From assembly GCA_964602845.1 (NCBI GenBank), contig CAZRSW010000002.1:1-64000 (forward strand): DNA of 64,000 nucleotides, given 5' to 3'. The notes below the pieces were generated by a model. It ran no database searches and had not been told where the DNA came from. It was given only the letters and a program-made list of their open reading frames with translations. Position numbers and translations under genes: made by a program. Origin of the DNA: CAZRSW01 sp964602845 (GTDB taxonomy: Bacteria > Chloroflexota > Dehalococcoidia > Lucifugimonadales > UBA826). Shown piece after piece: positions 1 to 8,633 of the stretch (position 1 is its first letter; each line of letters begins with the position of its first letter).

Positions 1-54
1 AGCAACTGACTCTTAATCAGTAGGTTCTCGGTTCAAGTCCGAGGCGGGTCACCA
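1..54 (+). tRNA. tRNA-Lys (CTT), 3' part, truncated by window edge
   Basis: Only the 3' portion is in the window. A five-pair anticodon stem (ACTGA/TCAGT) closes the loop CTCTTAA, giving anticodon CTT (Lys). It is followed by a T arm (stem CTCGG/CCGAG, loop TTCAAGT), the acceptor strand GCGGGTC, discriminator A and an encoded CCA at 52-54. The D arm and 5' acceptor strand lie outside the window. Its last 26 bases recur in imperfect form at 1020-1045, which marks this gene as a probable integration target. Confidence 0.9.
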
Positions 55-222
55 CGGGACATCCATGCCTCTTCAGGTATTCATAGCCAATTAATCAATA
101 ATGCCTTAAAGCTTAAAATTTGAAGTTTATTGACCTTAAGAGTCATTCTTTATATTTACTTTTTTTTCATATGATTTATGCAGAATAGTGGATTCTAAAA
201 TTACCTAAAATGAGGAGCAGAA

Positions 223-864
223 ATGGGATCAAAAATGTTAACTGGATCAATGTTGGTGTTTGGACCAATATTGGCGATTATTATGCTTTTTGTAGAGCCT
301 GGTGGTACGGAAGATGAGGCCGCCTTCTCAGTTATTGTCCAAAGCTTGCTTGATAATTCTACACTTGGTGAAATTGCTTCAGTGGGCTGGCCTATCGCAC
401 TGCTGTCCACCACAATCGGAACCGCATACCTAGCTCGATCTATGCAAGGTGAGCAGAAGATTGGATCAGATCTTGCAGGACTTGCGTCGGTCTTAGCCTT
501 CTTGTCAGCAGGGATTACTGCTGTCTCAACCGGTCTTGCAATGGTTGTTTTTTCCAGCAGTTGGACCGACCAAGGTGGTGACGCCGCAAATGCAGTTGCG
601 ATTAGTGAAGCTTTGGGCAGAGGTATGATGATGTTTATGGGGGCAGCCATCCTATTACTAGGGATAGCAATATTTAGACAAAAAAACTTGAACCATATAG
701 CGGGGGCAGTCACAGGACTATTTGGAGCATTACTTTTTGGAGGATGGATCATTCCTGGTTCAAATGACGTCCTCGGCATGATAGGGTTCATTGGTTTCTT
801 GGGTTGGCCTATCATGACAATAGTACTTGGTATCCTCACGATCAGGCAGGCAAGATCAGAGTAA
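223..864 (+). CDS. Six-helix hypothetical membrane protein
   Basis: This 213-residue protein has about six hydrophobic segments (roughly residues 5-22, 52-72, 82-110, 130-155, 160-185 and 186-208) separated by short loops, and no soluble domain. It is an integral membrane protein with no motif that allows a function. The ATG at 223 has a GAGGAG Shine-Dalgarno sequence close upstream. The overall plan (small, about six helices, a Gly/Pro-containing first helix) resembles the product of 14776-15438, and the two may belong to one family. It lies alone between tRNA-Lys and a decayed tRNA 3' end, so it may have arrived with a small integrated element. Function unknown. Confidence 0.8.
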   Translation: MGSKMLTGSMLVFGPILAIIMLFVEPGGTEDEAAFSVIVQSLLDNSTLGEIASVGWPIALLSTTIGTAYLARSMQGEQKIGSDLAGLASVLAFLSAGITAVSTGLAMVVFSSSWTDQGGDAANAVAISEALGRGMMMFMGAAILLLGIAIFRQKNLNHIAGAVTGLFGALLFGGWIIPGSNDVLGMIGFIGFLGWPIMTIVLGILTIRQARSE

Positions 865-951
865 GAGCTCCAGATTCATTAAATAAGTTTAATTGCCAAA
901 GAACTCCCATTTTTTAAAATACAGAATCAATTTTGTTTTTTCATAAACCAC

Positions 952-993
952 GTGTGGATCATTGAACTCACATTTACTTCGAATGATCCACAC
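952..993. repeat. 12-bp perfect inverted repeat
   Basis: GTGTGGATCATT (952-963) and its exact complement AATGATCCACAC (982-993) are separated by 18 bases. The structure sits between the convergent membrane-protein and aldehyde dehydrogenase genes and could fold in RNA from either strand. No U-run follows on either strand, so it is not a classical intrinsic terminator. A processing or transcript-end stabilising hairpin, or an end of the tRNA-flanked insert, is possible. Confidence 0.6.
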
Positions 994-1019
994 TTTGCAT
1001 AGGGTTAAACCCGGCCGGC

Positions 1020-1045
1020 CGGTTCAAGTCCGAGACGGACCACCA
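1020..1045 (+). repeat. Decayed second copy of tRNA-Lys 3' end (att-like)
   Basis: The sequence repeats bases 29-54 with three mismatches. The T loop TTCAAGT and an encoded CCA are kept, but the T stem is broken (GCCGG opposite CCGAG pairs at only three positions) and no matching 5' acceptor, D arm or anticodon arm is found upstream. It is therefore not a functional tRNA. The terminal A at 1045 directly abuts the stop codon of the aldehyde dehydrogenase on the other strand. An unusual (CCGG)3 tract at 1011-1022 runs into it. Confidence 0.7.
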
Positions 1046-2458
1046 TTAAGGGTGATATATAACCATTTTCAATTCTGTCATTTCCTCAACCGCATACTTA
1101 GGCCCTTCCTTCCCCATCCCACTCTCCTTAAGACCACCATATGGCATCAAATCGGCTCTCCATTGAGGACCCGAGTTAATCATTAAATTACCCGAATCTA
1201 CCTCTCGAGCAAATTTCATGGCCCAGTCAATGTTCTGGGTAAAAATAGCTGCACTAAGCCCATAGTTTGAATCATTAGCCAGTGCAATTGCCTCTTCAAT
1301 ATCTGATGATGGTGTAACTGCAACAGCAGGTCCGAATAGCTCATCACAAGATATTCGCATATCAGGTTTAACATCAGCTAGGACAGTGGGTGAATGTAAC
1401 GCACCTTCATAGTCACCGCCAATTACAGTCCTTGCGCCACCCGCAACAGCTTCCTTAACCCATTCGTTTACTCTGGCAGCATCTTGAGGCCTAACCATCG
1501 GACCCATCTTCACTCCCTCATCCATGGGATCGCCCGTGCTGATATTCTTGACGCCCTCAGTCAAAGCGTCTATGTAATCACCATATATCCTTCTATCAGT
1601 TATTATTCTCTGAGCTGAAATGCAAACCTGTCCCGCATTGGAGAAACCACTGGAAATCGTTCCTGCGACCACCTTTTCAATATCAGCGTCTGCCATTACT
1701 ATAAGGGGCGAATTTGATCCCAACTCCATGGTTACTTTTTTTAGACCAGCAGTTTTACATATATGTTCTCCGACATCCCTACTACCAGTGAAGGTAACCT
1801 TACGCACCCTGGGATCTCCTACTAGGGCATCACCTATAGCAGCACCAGAGCCCGTAATGCATTGGACAGCATCAGGCGGAAATCCAGCTTCAATTAATAT
1901 TTCTGTCAATTTAAGTGCTGACAAAGGAGTATCAGATGCTGGCTTGATAATAACAGCATTCCCAGCCGCCAAAGCAGGCCCAACCTTGTGAGAAACCAGA
2001 TTTAAGGGAAAATTGAAAGGTGCTATCGCCGCAACAATGCCGCATGGCACACGCAAAGTAAATCCAAGTTGCCCTGTCCATGTCGGAGCGCCATCCAATG
2101 GTATTACTTCCCCCGAAATGCGTTTTGCCTCCTCCGCGGCCCCAGTCATTGTTTGTATGGCCCTTTGAGCTTCCCCAACACCCTCTGAAATTATCTTTCC
2201 TTCCTCCATAGTTATTATCTTGCCCAGGTCATATTCTCTTTCTTTCATCAAGCTGACCGCTTTCATCAACCGTTCATATCGTTCATACCCGGACATCTTT
2301 GCCATCACCTTTGCGCCTCTTTCGGCGCTGGCAATGGCACATAAAACATCATCTACACTAGCTTTCGGCACAGTATCAAATATTTCCCCATCAAAAGGAT
2401 TCACAACATTGATTTTTTCTTCCCGATCAACCCAGTTGCCATCTAAAAACATCTTCAT
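1046..2458 (-). CDS. NAD(P)-dependent aldehyde dehydrogenase
   Basis: This 470-residue cytoplasmic enzyme of the ALDH superfamily oxidises an aldehyde to an acid with NAD(P)+. The catalytic residues are visible: Asn149 in PFNFPLN, Glu245 in MELGSNSP and the nucleophile Cys279 in NAGQVCISAQR. Length is normal for the family and there is no signal peptide. The sequence resembles the lactaldehyde/glyceraldehyde-3-phosphate/succinate-semialdehyde dehydrogenase group; the substrate cannot be read from sequence. It follows the sulfatase in the same direction with a gap of about 120 bases, so the two may be co-transcribed, which would fit oxidation of an aldehyde released from a sulfated compound (inference). 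The start ATG at 2458 has GAGGAG upstream, and a second ATG lies two codons in. Confidence 0.9.
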   Translation of the reverse strand: MKMFLDGNWVDREEKINVVNPFDGEIFDTVPKASVDDVLCAIASAERGAKVMAKMSGYERYERLMKAVSLMKEREYDLGKIITMEEGKIISEGVGEAQRAIQTMTGAAEEAKRISGEVIPLDGAPTWTGQLGFTLRVPCGIVAAIAPFNFPLNLVSHKVGPALAAGNAVIIKPASDTPLSALKLTEILIEAGFPPDAVQCITGSGAAIGDALVGDPRVRKVTFTGSRDVGEHICKTAGLKKVTMELGSNSPLIVMADADIEKVVAGTISSGFSNAGQVCISAQRIITDRRIYGDYIDALTEGVKNISTGDPMDEGVKMGPMVRPQDAARVNEWVKEAVAGGARTVIGGDYEGALHSPTVLADVKPDMRISCDELFGPAVAVTPSSDIEEAIALANDSNYGLSAAIFTQNIDWAMKFAREVDSGNLMINSGPQWRADLMPYGGLKESGMGKEGPKYAVEEMTELKMVIYHP

Positions 2459-2580
2459 TTAAGAGTCTCTCCTCAAATCGTATTAATTAAACTAGCCTCA
2501 ATACTACACCACGAAACCGGCGAATCGATCACACCAAAACTGGTATCGGGCTCATGATAGTCAGCATGGATTACAAACAG

Positions 2581-4062
2581 TTAAAATATCGCCTTCGGCC
2601 CAAGAACGTCTCGAATCAACAATCGACTTTTTTGGCTTGATCGCACTTTTTGATCCAATATCTCAGCATTGCCCCACCTTTCCAATATATTGCTAACCAG
2701 TTCCTGCTCTTGACGAATATACTTCGGTTGACCTGCCAGATTTTCAAATTCACCCGGATCACTCTTGAGATCATAGAGTTCGATATCTGATGATTCCCCA
2801 GTGGACTCCCCATAACTGTAACAGAGCTTAAACGCGCCCTTTCTAATCATTGCCCTCGGCCTATCGGTCCCATGGGCTAAATGTTCTGAAAAAGCCTCCC
2901 CTCTGATAGTTGGATCTTGTCCAGTCATAAGAGGAACCAAAGATTCTCCATCCAGTTCCATCAAATTGATTACTTCTGCAGAAACTCCCGCAAGGTCGAG
3001 TATAGTGGCGGTAGTATCTACAAGAGATACAGGAACCTCATGACGGGTGGCCCGAGTCAACGCTTTTGGCCAACTTATCTGTAAGGGAACCCTCACCGAT
3101 TGTTCATAAAAATTCATCTTCCTCCACAGTCCGTGTTCCCCCAAGGATTCTCCGTGATCCGAGGTGTGTATAACAACAGTGTTTTCTAGCAGACCCTGCT
3201 CTTCCAATGTTTGTAAAAGCCGACCGATCTTATCGTCAAGAAAGGTAATTAATCCGTAATACGCAGCCCTCGCACGACGAATTTCATCTTCTGAATACCC
3301 ATCAAAGTTCAAAGCTTGTCTTATTCTTCGTGCCGCATCAGGGAGATTTTCAAGATGCCCCGGAGGGTTCATGGGTAAGTCGGCGTGTTCAGGGTAATAC
3401 ATGGAAAAATACGGTTCCGGGACTACAAATGGAAAGTGTGGTGCAACAAATCCCACACATAGAGCCCAGGGATTAGCTTTCCTATCCTCTGATCGCAGAT
3501 ACTCCAAAGCCCTTTCTTCTATTAAATTATCAGCATCTATCATCGTGGTTGACCCGGCACCTGCCTCTTGCACAACTGGCCATCGTTCCGATGCCGTTGG
3601 AACACCATCCTCCCAGGGAAATATAGGATGATTACCGCCAGATTCAAGGTTAAGGGCAGCTCGATCCTCTTCTGGGGGATCCCCGTGGGGATCGAAAGCC
3701 AACTGATCTTGGAAACCGTGAAGTTTATCTGGTCCAATCAGGTGCATTTTACCCGACAGGGCACAATCATACCCCGCCGACCTGAGAGCATAAGGCCAGG
3801 TCATCACATCAGAAGGAAGAGGGGTGGCGTTATCCCACCCTTCACAATGCGACACCTGTTTTCCCGTCATAAAAGATAGCCTGGAGGGAACACATATCGG
3901 TGCATTACAGTAGGCTGCGTCAAAAACATTGCCATCGCGAGCGAGCCTATCCATGTTTGGAGTTTTTACAAAAGGATGTCCGTAGGTACTAGACCACATC
4001 GGGGCGTGTTCGTCAGACATAATGACAAGAAAATTTGGTTTTTCACTCCTGTAATTCGACAT
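2581..4062 (-). CDS. Sulfatase (Cys-type, arylsulfatase/choline-sulfatase-like)
   Basis: This 493-residue hydrolase of sulfate esters belongs to the alkaline phosphatase/sulfatase superfamily. The key motif is Cys57-Val-Pro-Ser-Arg61 (the C-x-P-S-R signature), where Cys57 would be converted to formylglycine by a maturase not seen in this window. Metal-site motifs are also visible: SDEH near residue 17 and HTSDHGE further on. No signal peptide is apparent, so it probably acts in the cytoplasm on an imported substrate. AGGAG stands just before the ATG. The upstream intergenic region carries a strong dyad (4120-4139) that could be its operator. The exact substrate (choline sulfate, aryl sulfate, sugar sulfate) is not decidable from sequence. 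Confidence 0.92.
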   Translation of the reverse strand: MSNYRSEKPNFLVIMSDEHAPMWSSTYGHPFVKTPNMDRLARDGNVFDAAYCNAPICVPSRLSFMTGKQVSHCEGWDNATPLPSDVMTWPYALRSAGYDCALSGKMHLIGPDKLHGFQDQLAFDPHGDPPEEDRAALNLESGGNHPIFPWEDGVPTASERWPVVQEAGAGSTTMIDADNLIEERALEYLRSEDRKANPWALCVGFVAPHFPFVVPEPYFSMYYPEHADLPMNPPGHLENLPDAARRIRQALNFDGYSEDEIRRARAAYYGLITFLDDKIGRLLQTLEEQGLLENTVVIHTSDHGESLGEHGLWRKMNFYEQSVRVPLQISWPKALTRATRHEVPVSLVDTTATILDLAGVSAEVINLMELDGESLVPLMTGQDPTIRGEAFSEHLAHGTDRPRAMIRKGAFKLCYSYGESTGESSDIELYDLKSDPGEFENLAGQPKYIRQEQELVSNILERWGNAEILDQKVRSSQKSRLLIRDVLGPKAIF

Positions 4063-4119
4063 TTTTTCTCCTATTTCCTTCTGCTAACTCCAATATTTCG
4101 GGGACCACATTGTAGTCTA

Positions 4120-4139
4120 TAGAACATCTCCATGTTCTA
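4120..4139. promoter_or_regulatory. Candidate operator dyad
   Basis: TAGAACAT and ATGTTCTA form perfect 8-base arms around the spacer CTCC. The site lies 58 bases upstream of the sulfatase start, a usual position for a repressor or activator site. The GAAC/GTTC half-sites are eight bases apart, not four, so this is not a standard Gram-positive LexA box. Confidence 0.4.
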
Positions 4140-4329
4140 CGTGTCTGATCTCGATAATGCTTCCAGGTCAAGTAGAACAAGCGTAACCCATGAGAAACCA
4201 TGGGCATAATGACGATTCGTTTTAACTAAATCAAGGGTATATGAGTCATGATGTACTCTAGCGTCTTGTTTGACTCGTTCACACTGATGTCAATGCTGTG
4301 ACGGCTCTTCTCTGCTCCGCAGGGAAGGT

Positions 4330-4364
4330 AGACGGAAAAGGGGCATATGCTTTCCGTCTTTTTT
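4330..4364 (+). terminator. Rho-independent terminator upstream of ABC operon
   Basis: AGACGGAAA (4330-4338) pairs perfectly with TTTCCGTCT (4351-4359) over a 12-base loop, followed by a run of six T (4359-4364). It ends about 48 bases before the ABC ATPase start, so it must end an upstream short transcript or act as an attenuator for the exporter operon. A second stem-loop immediately precedes it (4306-4328, arms TTCTCTGC/GCAGGGAA with one G-U pair). Confidence 0.7.
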
Positions 4365-4411
4365 AGATTACAATTGATACCCGCACGCAAACCATTTACA
4401 TAGGAAATATA

Positions 4412-5086
4412 ATGCCCTCAGTCGTAATTTCAACAGAAAATTTGCACAAGTTTTACGGAACTAGAGATCAAAAAGTACATGCATTGAGAGGGCTAGATTT
4501 ATCAATCGAAGAAGGCGATATAGTCGGTGTCATGGGGCCCAGTGGATGCGGGAAAACCACCCTACTTAACTGTCTATCCGGCCTAGACTCAATTGATGAT
4601 GGAAATATCCTGATACAGGGTAGAACATTAACAGATTTAAATGATGATCAATTGAGCGAATTGAGAGCGAAGAAAATGGGTTTCGTCTTTCAAACCTACA
4701 ACTTACTCCCTGTATTGTCCGCTGTAGAAAATGTTGAGTTACCTCTTCTAGTTTCAGGGTTTTCAGGCAAAGATGCCAGGATCAAGGCCATAGAAAAATT
4801 ATCGGAAGTTGAACTGGAAGACTGGCAACATCATTTGCCCGGTGAATTATCCGGGGGCCAAAGACAAAGAGTTACCCTGGCCAGGGCACTTGTAAATGAT
4901 CCAGCCATCGTTTGGGCGGATGAACCCACCGGGAACCTGGATAGCGAGAATGAAAAACTCATTATGGATCTATTAACCGACTTGAACAGAATTAATAATC
5001 AAACATTTGTCATCGTCACCCATTCCGAATATGTCGGTGGACGAACAAACAGGATAATTCAGATGAAAGATGGGGAAATAGTTTAA
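4412..5086 (+). CDS. ABC transporter ATP-binding protein (LolD/MacB type)
   Basis: This 224-residue ATPase powers the adjacent permease. All nucleotide-binding motifs are visible: Walker A GPSGCGKTT (42-50), Q-loop Gln94, signature LSGGQ (146-150), Walker B IVWADE (166-171) and the H-loop His204. Size and sequence fit the LolD/FtsE/MacB class that serves mechanotransmission-type exporters, not importers. The permease begins three bases after the stop codon, so the two form an operon. An intrinsic terminator lies just upstream, hinting at regulated read-through (inference). Confidence 0.93.
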   Translation: MPSVVISTENLHKFYGTRDQKVHALRGLDLSIEEGDIVGVMGPSGCGKTTLLNCLSGLDSIDDGNILIQGRTLTDLNDDQLSELRAKKMGFVFQTYNLLPVLSAVENVELPLLVSGFSGKDARIKAIEKLSEVELEDWQHHLPGELSGGQRQRVTLARALVNDPAIVWADEPTGNLDSENEKLIMDLLTDLNRINNQTFVIVTHSEYVGGRTNRIIQMKDGEIV

Positions 5087-5089
5087 CCA

Positions 5090-8000
5090 GTGTCGAAAGT
5101 TTTTGGGCTGCCTACAACAGAATTGGCTATAGCGATGACATCTCTCTTGGTCATAATATTCGCCATTATTGCAATTAGTGCCACAAGAAGATTTATCTTA
5201 GTAAAAATGGGCACCAGGAACATCCCCAGACGAAAGGGTCAAAGTATTCTCATTGTGATTGGGCTTATGCTAAGCTCTGCCATTATTGCAACTTCTCTGG
5301 GTATTGGAGATACCGTCAGACATTCCATACGGTCAGTAGCTTTTGATTTCCTTGGACCAACTGATGAGGTGATTACGGGCCCCGGCAAGCAACTTTTTGG
5401 CGAAGAATACTTTGACTACTCTGAATTCGAAACCATCAAGCAATTGGCTGCAAGTAACCCCGACATAGATGGTCTCTTACCATTGCTTGAAATTAGTCTA
5501 CCAGCTGCAAATGACAATCTTGAATTAGCTGAGAGCAATATGAGAGTCAGGGGAATAGACAGTAAGTATTCTGATGATTTCGACAAATTAGAAACTTTAG
5601 ATGGAAAGACCGTATCCGTAAATGATCTTGCGCCAAAGCAAATATATATAAACGCTGATGCTAGTGAAATATTAAAAATAAGTCGTGGCGAAGATGTCAG
5701 TATATACACACGATCCGGGAAATCGGAATTTGAAATACTAGACGTACTGAAGAACGGAGGTTTGGCAGGAGGTGGGAGAAATCCCTACATCTTGTTTGAT
5801 CTGAATTCTCTGCAAAAATTGCTCGACAAAGAAGCAAAGATCACTGAAATCGCTGTCTCGAATAATGGGTCCGGGGAAAAATCACTGGAACTTTCGGAAG
5901 ATGTTACTAAATTCTTAAGGTCTCAACTGGCCAATACAGACGTGATATCGGAAATATTTGGGATCCTACAAGGTAATGGCATACCTGACTTGTTATCGGA
6001 GGAGGCTAGAAACCTTCAACAAACGGACAAGGAATCCTCTGAAACACTTGGTCAAATAGCTGAAAATTTGAAGTCCAACAATTTTGATGTCGATTTCATA
6101 ACGGATATAAGCGACTATCGAATTCAATTAATGGTATTAGGAACGCTGGATCAATCCGGATTAGTGGAAGACCTCGTTAAGGTATCAATGCTTTCATCTT
6201 CACTTCAGACCCTCCGAGTTGACGACGAAAAATATCGTAGCGTCAAACTAGCCGAGACTGTAGCCACTGGAGTGACTACCATTTTTTCCATATTTGGTTC
6301 ATTCTCAATTATGGTTGGGATGTTACTTATTTTCCTGGTATTCGTACTGCTGGCTGCAGCAAGGTCAACAGAACTTGGGATGGCAAGAGCGGTGGGATTG
6401 AAGAGAAGAGACTTAGTACAATTGTTCACATATGAAGGAACAGTCTATTCTTTCTTAGCGGCGATAGCAGGAACTTTAATAGGCGTAAGCTTGAGCTTCG
6501 GCCTGGTATTTATCCTCAGGGATTTGATAGATACAGACAACTTCACCATCGTTCCACACTATTCGTTGATATCACTGTTAATTGCCTTTTCCAGCGGACT
6601 AATATTAACTTTCATTACTGTGGTCTTTTCAGCATATCGAGCAAGCAATCTGAACATAGTTGTAGCAATTAGAGGCCTCAAGGATGAATTTGTAAAGAAA
6701 GCCCCTGAAACGATGCGACATAGAATATTAGACTTTTCTTGGAATCTCATATTCCCTGTAAAACAGATGGTCTCGATTGTTACTGAAAGGGGAAATAGGA
6801 CAAAAAGTATTATATTTCTGTTGCTATCGCCAATCGCATGGCCCATAAATATTTTAACTTCATTGTTTAAATTATTTGGAAAACACTCGTACATTATCCT
6901 CGGGATTTTCTCCATATCGTTATTGATCCTAGGGCTACAAACTGAAACTGGGGCAAGCTTCTTTCTCGGGCTAACTGGTACTGTGCTGGCTTTCGCCTTA
7001 TCTATAAGATTCTTGGCCTCAAAACTAACCAATAACCCTGAAACAATAAATCAGATAGGAGGTACTTTAGAGGGAGGGCTTGTGCTATTAGCCAATTCCT
7101 TACCTTTCGACTTCTTCGAACCTTTGACAGGCGAATTATCTGAACCTGGGCCTTGGTTCTGGCCTTTAGGAGGTGGGATATCCACTGCAGCAGCGGTTTG
7201 GCTATTAATGTGTAATACCAGGATCTTGATATTCTTACTGAACCTAATACTATCTAGATTCTCTGGTTTAAGAGCAGTAACAAAGACAGCTATAAGCTAC
7301 CCTATGGCTGCAAAATTCAGAACAGGTTTGACTGTAGCAATGTTCGCACTAATCATATTTACACTTATGATTTTTTCAGTTCTGAATGGCTTGCAAAACA
7401 TAACTTCAGAGGAACCGGAAAGGGTAACTGGAGGGTTTGATATAAAGGCAACTATAAGCCCTGATCTGCCTATTTCCGGAGACATAAAGGATTCCTTGAA
7501 TATGTCTGATATCTCCATTGTAGCAGGAACAGCCGACATACCTGTGGAAGTAAAGGAATTTGATGGGGATAACAAGACATATAAGAGATCTAAGCTTATA
7601 TCTCTAGAGGATGATTTCATCGAAGCTACTCAATGGCGAATGGCTCATTTTGATACACAATATGGAGAAACTGATAAAGATGTATGGAAAGCATTGGTTG
7701 ATAATCCACAATTGGTTATCGCCAGTGCTTCCATCATTCCCTCTGAGGATCCATTCGGTCCTCCAAATAGAAGCTTCCAAACGTCTCTTTTAGACCCTGG
7801 AGACCCAAAAGAGATGAACTCTTTTACCGTAGAAATGAGGAAAAGAAGAAGTTCATTAGAACCTGAAAAACTGATAGTGATCGGTATAGTCGAACGACTC
7901 GCATCAGGAACGGGTTGGGATGGAAATGCAGCCACATTTTACTCTGGCAAATCCTTGATGCCAAAGGTAGCAGGTGAGGAAGTCCCTATTGACACCTTCT

Positions 8001-8530
8001 ATTTTTCATTAAAGGATCCAGACACAGCCTCTGACTATTCGCAGAAGCTAGAAAATATCTTCCTTCAAAATGGCTTGAATGCAGAGAGTCTATTAGCCAG
8101 TCTAGAAGAGGAGAGAGCAACTAGCAATGCATTTAATAAACTTTTCCAGGGATTCAGCGGACTGGGGCTAATCGTCGGAGTCGCCGCTATAGGTGTGTTG
8201 TCTGTACGGGCGGTGGTAGAACGAAGACAATCCATAGGGGTGCTAAGAGCGATAGGTTTTCGATCAGGGATGATAAGGGCTCAATTCTTAATCGAATCTT
8301 CCTTTATAACACTGCTCGGCATCGTTGTAGGTATATGTCTTGGCATTTTACAATCTTGGTTAATTTTCCTGGAAATTTCCAAGGAACTTGAAGGAGCAAA
8401 ATTCGTTGTCCCAATAGGGGACGTAGCAGTTTTAATTGTGGTAACCATTGTTGCTTCCATACTCGCTAGTGTTCTACCAGCCAACGAAGCTAGTAAAACT
8501 TATCCCGCAGAAGCACTAAGATACGAATAA
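5090..8530 (+). CDS. Large FtsX/MacB-family ABC permease
   Basis: This 1146-residue membrane protein starts at GTG three bases after the ATPase gene. It has an N-terminal helix, a second helix followed by a long extracytoplasmic domain (about residues 80-390), a first FtsX-type block of three helices (about 395-520), a central hydrophobic region (about 570-790), a second extracytoplasmic domain and a C-terminal FtsX block (about 1025-1140). This is the duplicated FtsX arrangement of lipoprotein or lipid exporters. No separate membrane-fusion or substrate-binding gene is nearby. The cargo is unknown; lipoprotein, glycolipid or peptide export are the family possibilities. Confidence 0.88.
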   Translation: MSKVFGLPTTELAIAMTSLLVIIFAIIAISATRRFILVKMGTRNIPRRKGQSILIVIGLMLSSAIIATSLGIGDTVRHSIRSVAFDFLGPTDEVITGPGKQLFGEEYFDYSEFETIKQLAASNPDIDGLLPLLEISLPAANDNLELAESNMRVRGIDSKYSDDFDKLETLDGKTVSVNDLAPKQIYINADASEILKISRGEDVSIYTRSGKSEFEILDVLKNGGLAGGGRNPYILFDLNSLQKLLDKEAKITEIAVSNNGSGEKSLELSEDVTKFLRSQLANTDVISEIFGILQGNGIPDLLSEEARNLQQTDKESSETLGQIAENLKSNNFDVDFITDISDYRIQLMVLGTLDQSGLVEDLVKVSMLSSSLQTLRVDDEKYRSVKLAETVATGVTTIFSIFGSFSIMVGMLLIFLVFVLLAAARSTELGMARAVGLKRRDLVQLFTYEGTVYSFLAAIAGTLIGVSLSFGLVFILRDLIDTDNFTIVPHYSLISLLIAFSSGLILTFITVVFSAYRASNLNIVVAIRGLKDEFVKKAPETMRHRILDFSWNLIFPVKQMVSIVTERGNRTKSIIFLLLSPIAWPINILTSLFKLFGKHSYIILGIFSISLLILGLQTETGASFFLGLTGTVLAFALSIRFLASKLTNNPETINQIGGTLEGGLVLLANSLPFDFFEPLTGELSEPGPWFWPLGGGISTAAAVWLLMCNTRILIFLLNLILSRFSGLRAVTKTAISYPMAAKFRTGLTVAMFALIIFTLMIFSVLNGLQNITSEEPERVTGGFDIKATISPDLPISGDIKDSLNMSDISIVAGTADIPVEVKEFDGDNKTYKRSKLISLEDDFIEATQWRMAHFDTQYGETDKDVWKALVDNPQLVIASASIIPSEDPFGPPNRSFQTSLLDPGDPKEMNSFTVEMRKRRSSLEPEKLIVIGIVERLASGTGWDGNAATFYSGKSLMPKVAGEEVPIDTFYFSLKDPDTASDYSQKLENIFLQNGLNAESLLASLEEERATSNAFNKLFQGFSGLGLIVGVAAIGVLSVRAVVERRQSIGVLRAIGFRSGMIRAQFLIESSFITLLGIVVGICLGILQSWLIFLEISKELEGAKFVVPIGDVAVLIVVTIVASILASVLPANEASKTYPAEALRYE

Positions 8531-8569
8531 TCTGTAACAAGATCTACATTGCGCAGCCTCATTCAACCG

Positions 8570-8587
8570 AAAAAAGCAACCTGCTTT
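8570..8587 (-). terminator. Short intrinsic terminator, minus strand
   Basis: Read on the minus strand, AAAGCA, loop GGT and TGCTTT form a short hairpin followed by a run of six T. It lies just beyond the stop of the 8634-9560 gene and probably ends that transcript. The stem is only six pairs and AT-rich, so strength is doubtful. Confidence 0.45.
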
Positions 8588-8633
8588 AGGAGCTGTGAAT
8601 TGCTGAGTTCTGGATTCATAAACCCACCCGTCG

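Larger units (their letters stand above)
29..1045. mobile_element. Putative tRNA-flanked mini-insertion (att-like direct repeats)
   Basis: The 3' end of tRNA-Lys (29-54) and a second sequence at 1020-1045 match at 23 of 26 positions, including TTCAAGTCCGAG and the terminal CCA. Such a displaced tRNA 3' end is the usual trace of site-specific integration into a tRNA gene. The enclosed DNA of about 1 kb carries one membrane-protein gene and no integrase, so if it is an element it is a remnant or was mobilised in trans. The alternative is an old tRNA duplication that has mostly decayed. The repeat is seen directly; the element is inference. Confidence 0.4.
4063..4411. other. Divergent intergenic region, sulfatase / ABC exporter
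   Basis: The stretch of 349 bases contains no convincing gene. From the sulfatase side it holds a 20-base dyad (4120-4139), a smaller dyad CCCATG/CATGGG (4187-4192 and 4199-4204), a stem-loop at 4306-4328 and an intrinsic terminator at 4330-4364. The two tandem hairpins just before the ABC operon suggest either a short upstream transcript or an attenuated leader. No known riboswitch class was recognised. Confidence 0.5.

Noticed and set aside
962..1186. 74-codon plus-strand frame overlapping the end of the aldehyde dehydrogenase
   Set aside because: It overlaps the hairpin, the tRNA remnant and the dehydrogenase gene. It has no ribosome site or recognisable protein.
4306..4364. T-box or known riboswitch before the ABC exporter
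   Set aside because: The two hairpins lack the conserved T-box sequence and match no riboswitch core that I recognise. Only terminator geometry is supported.
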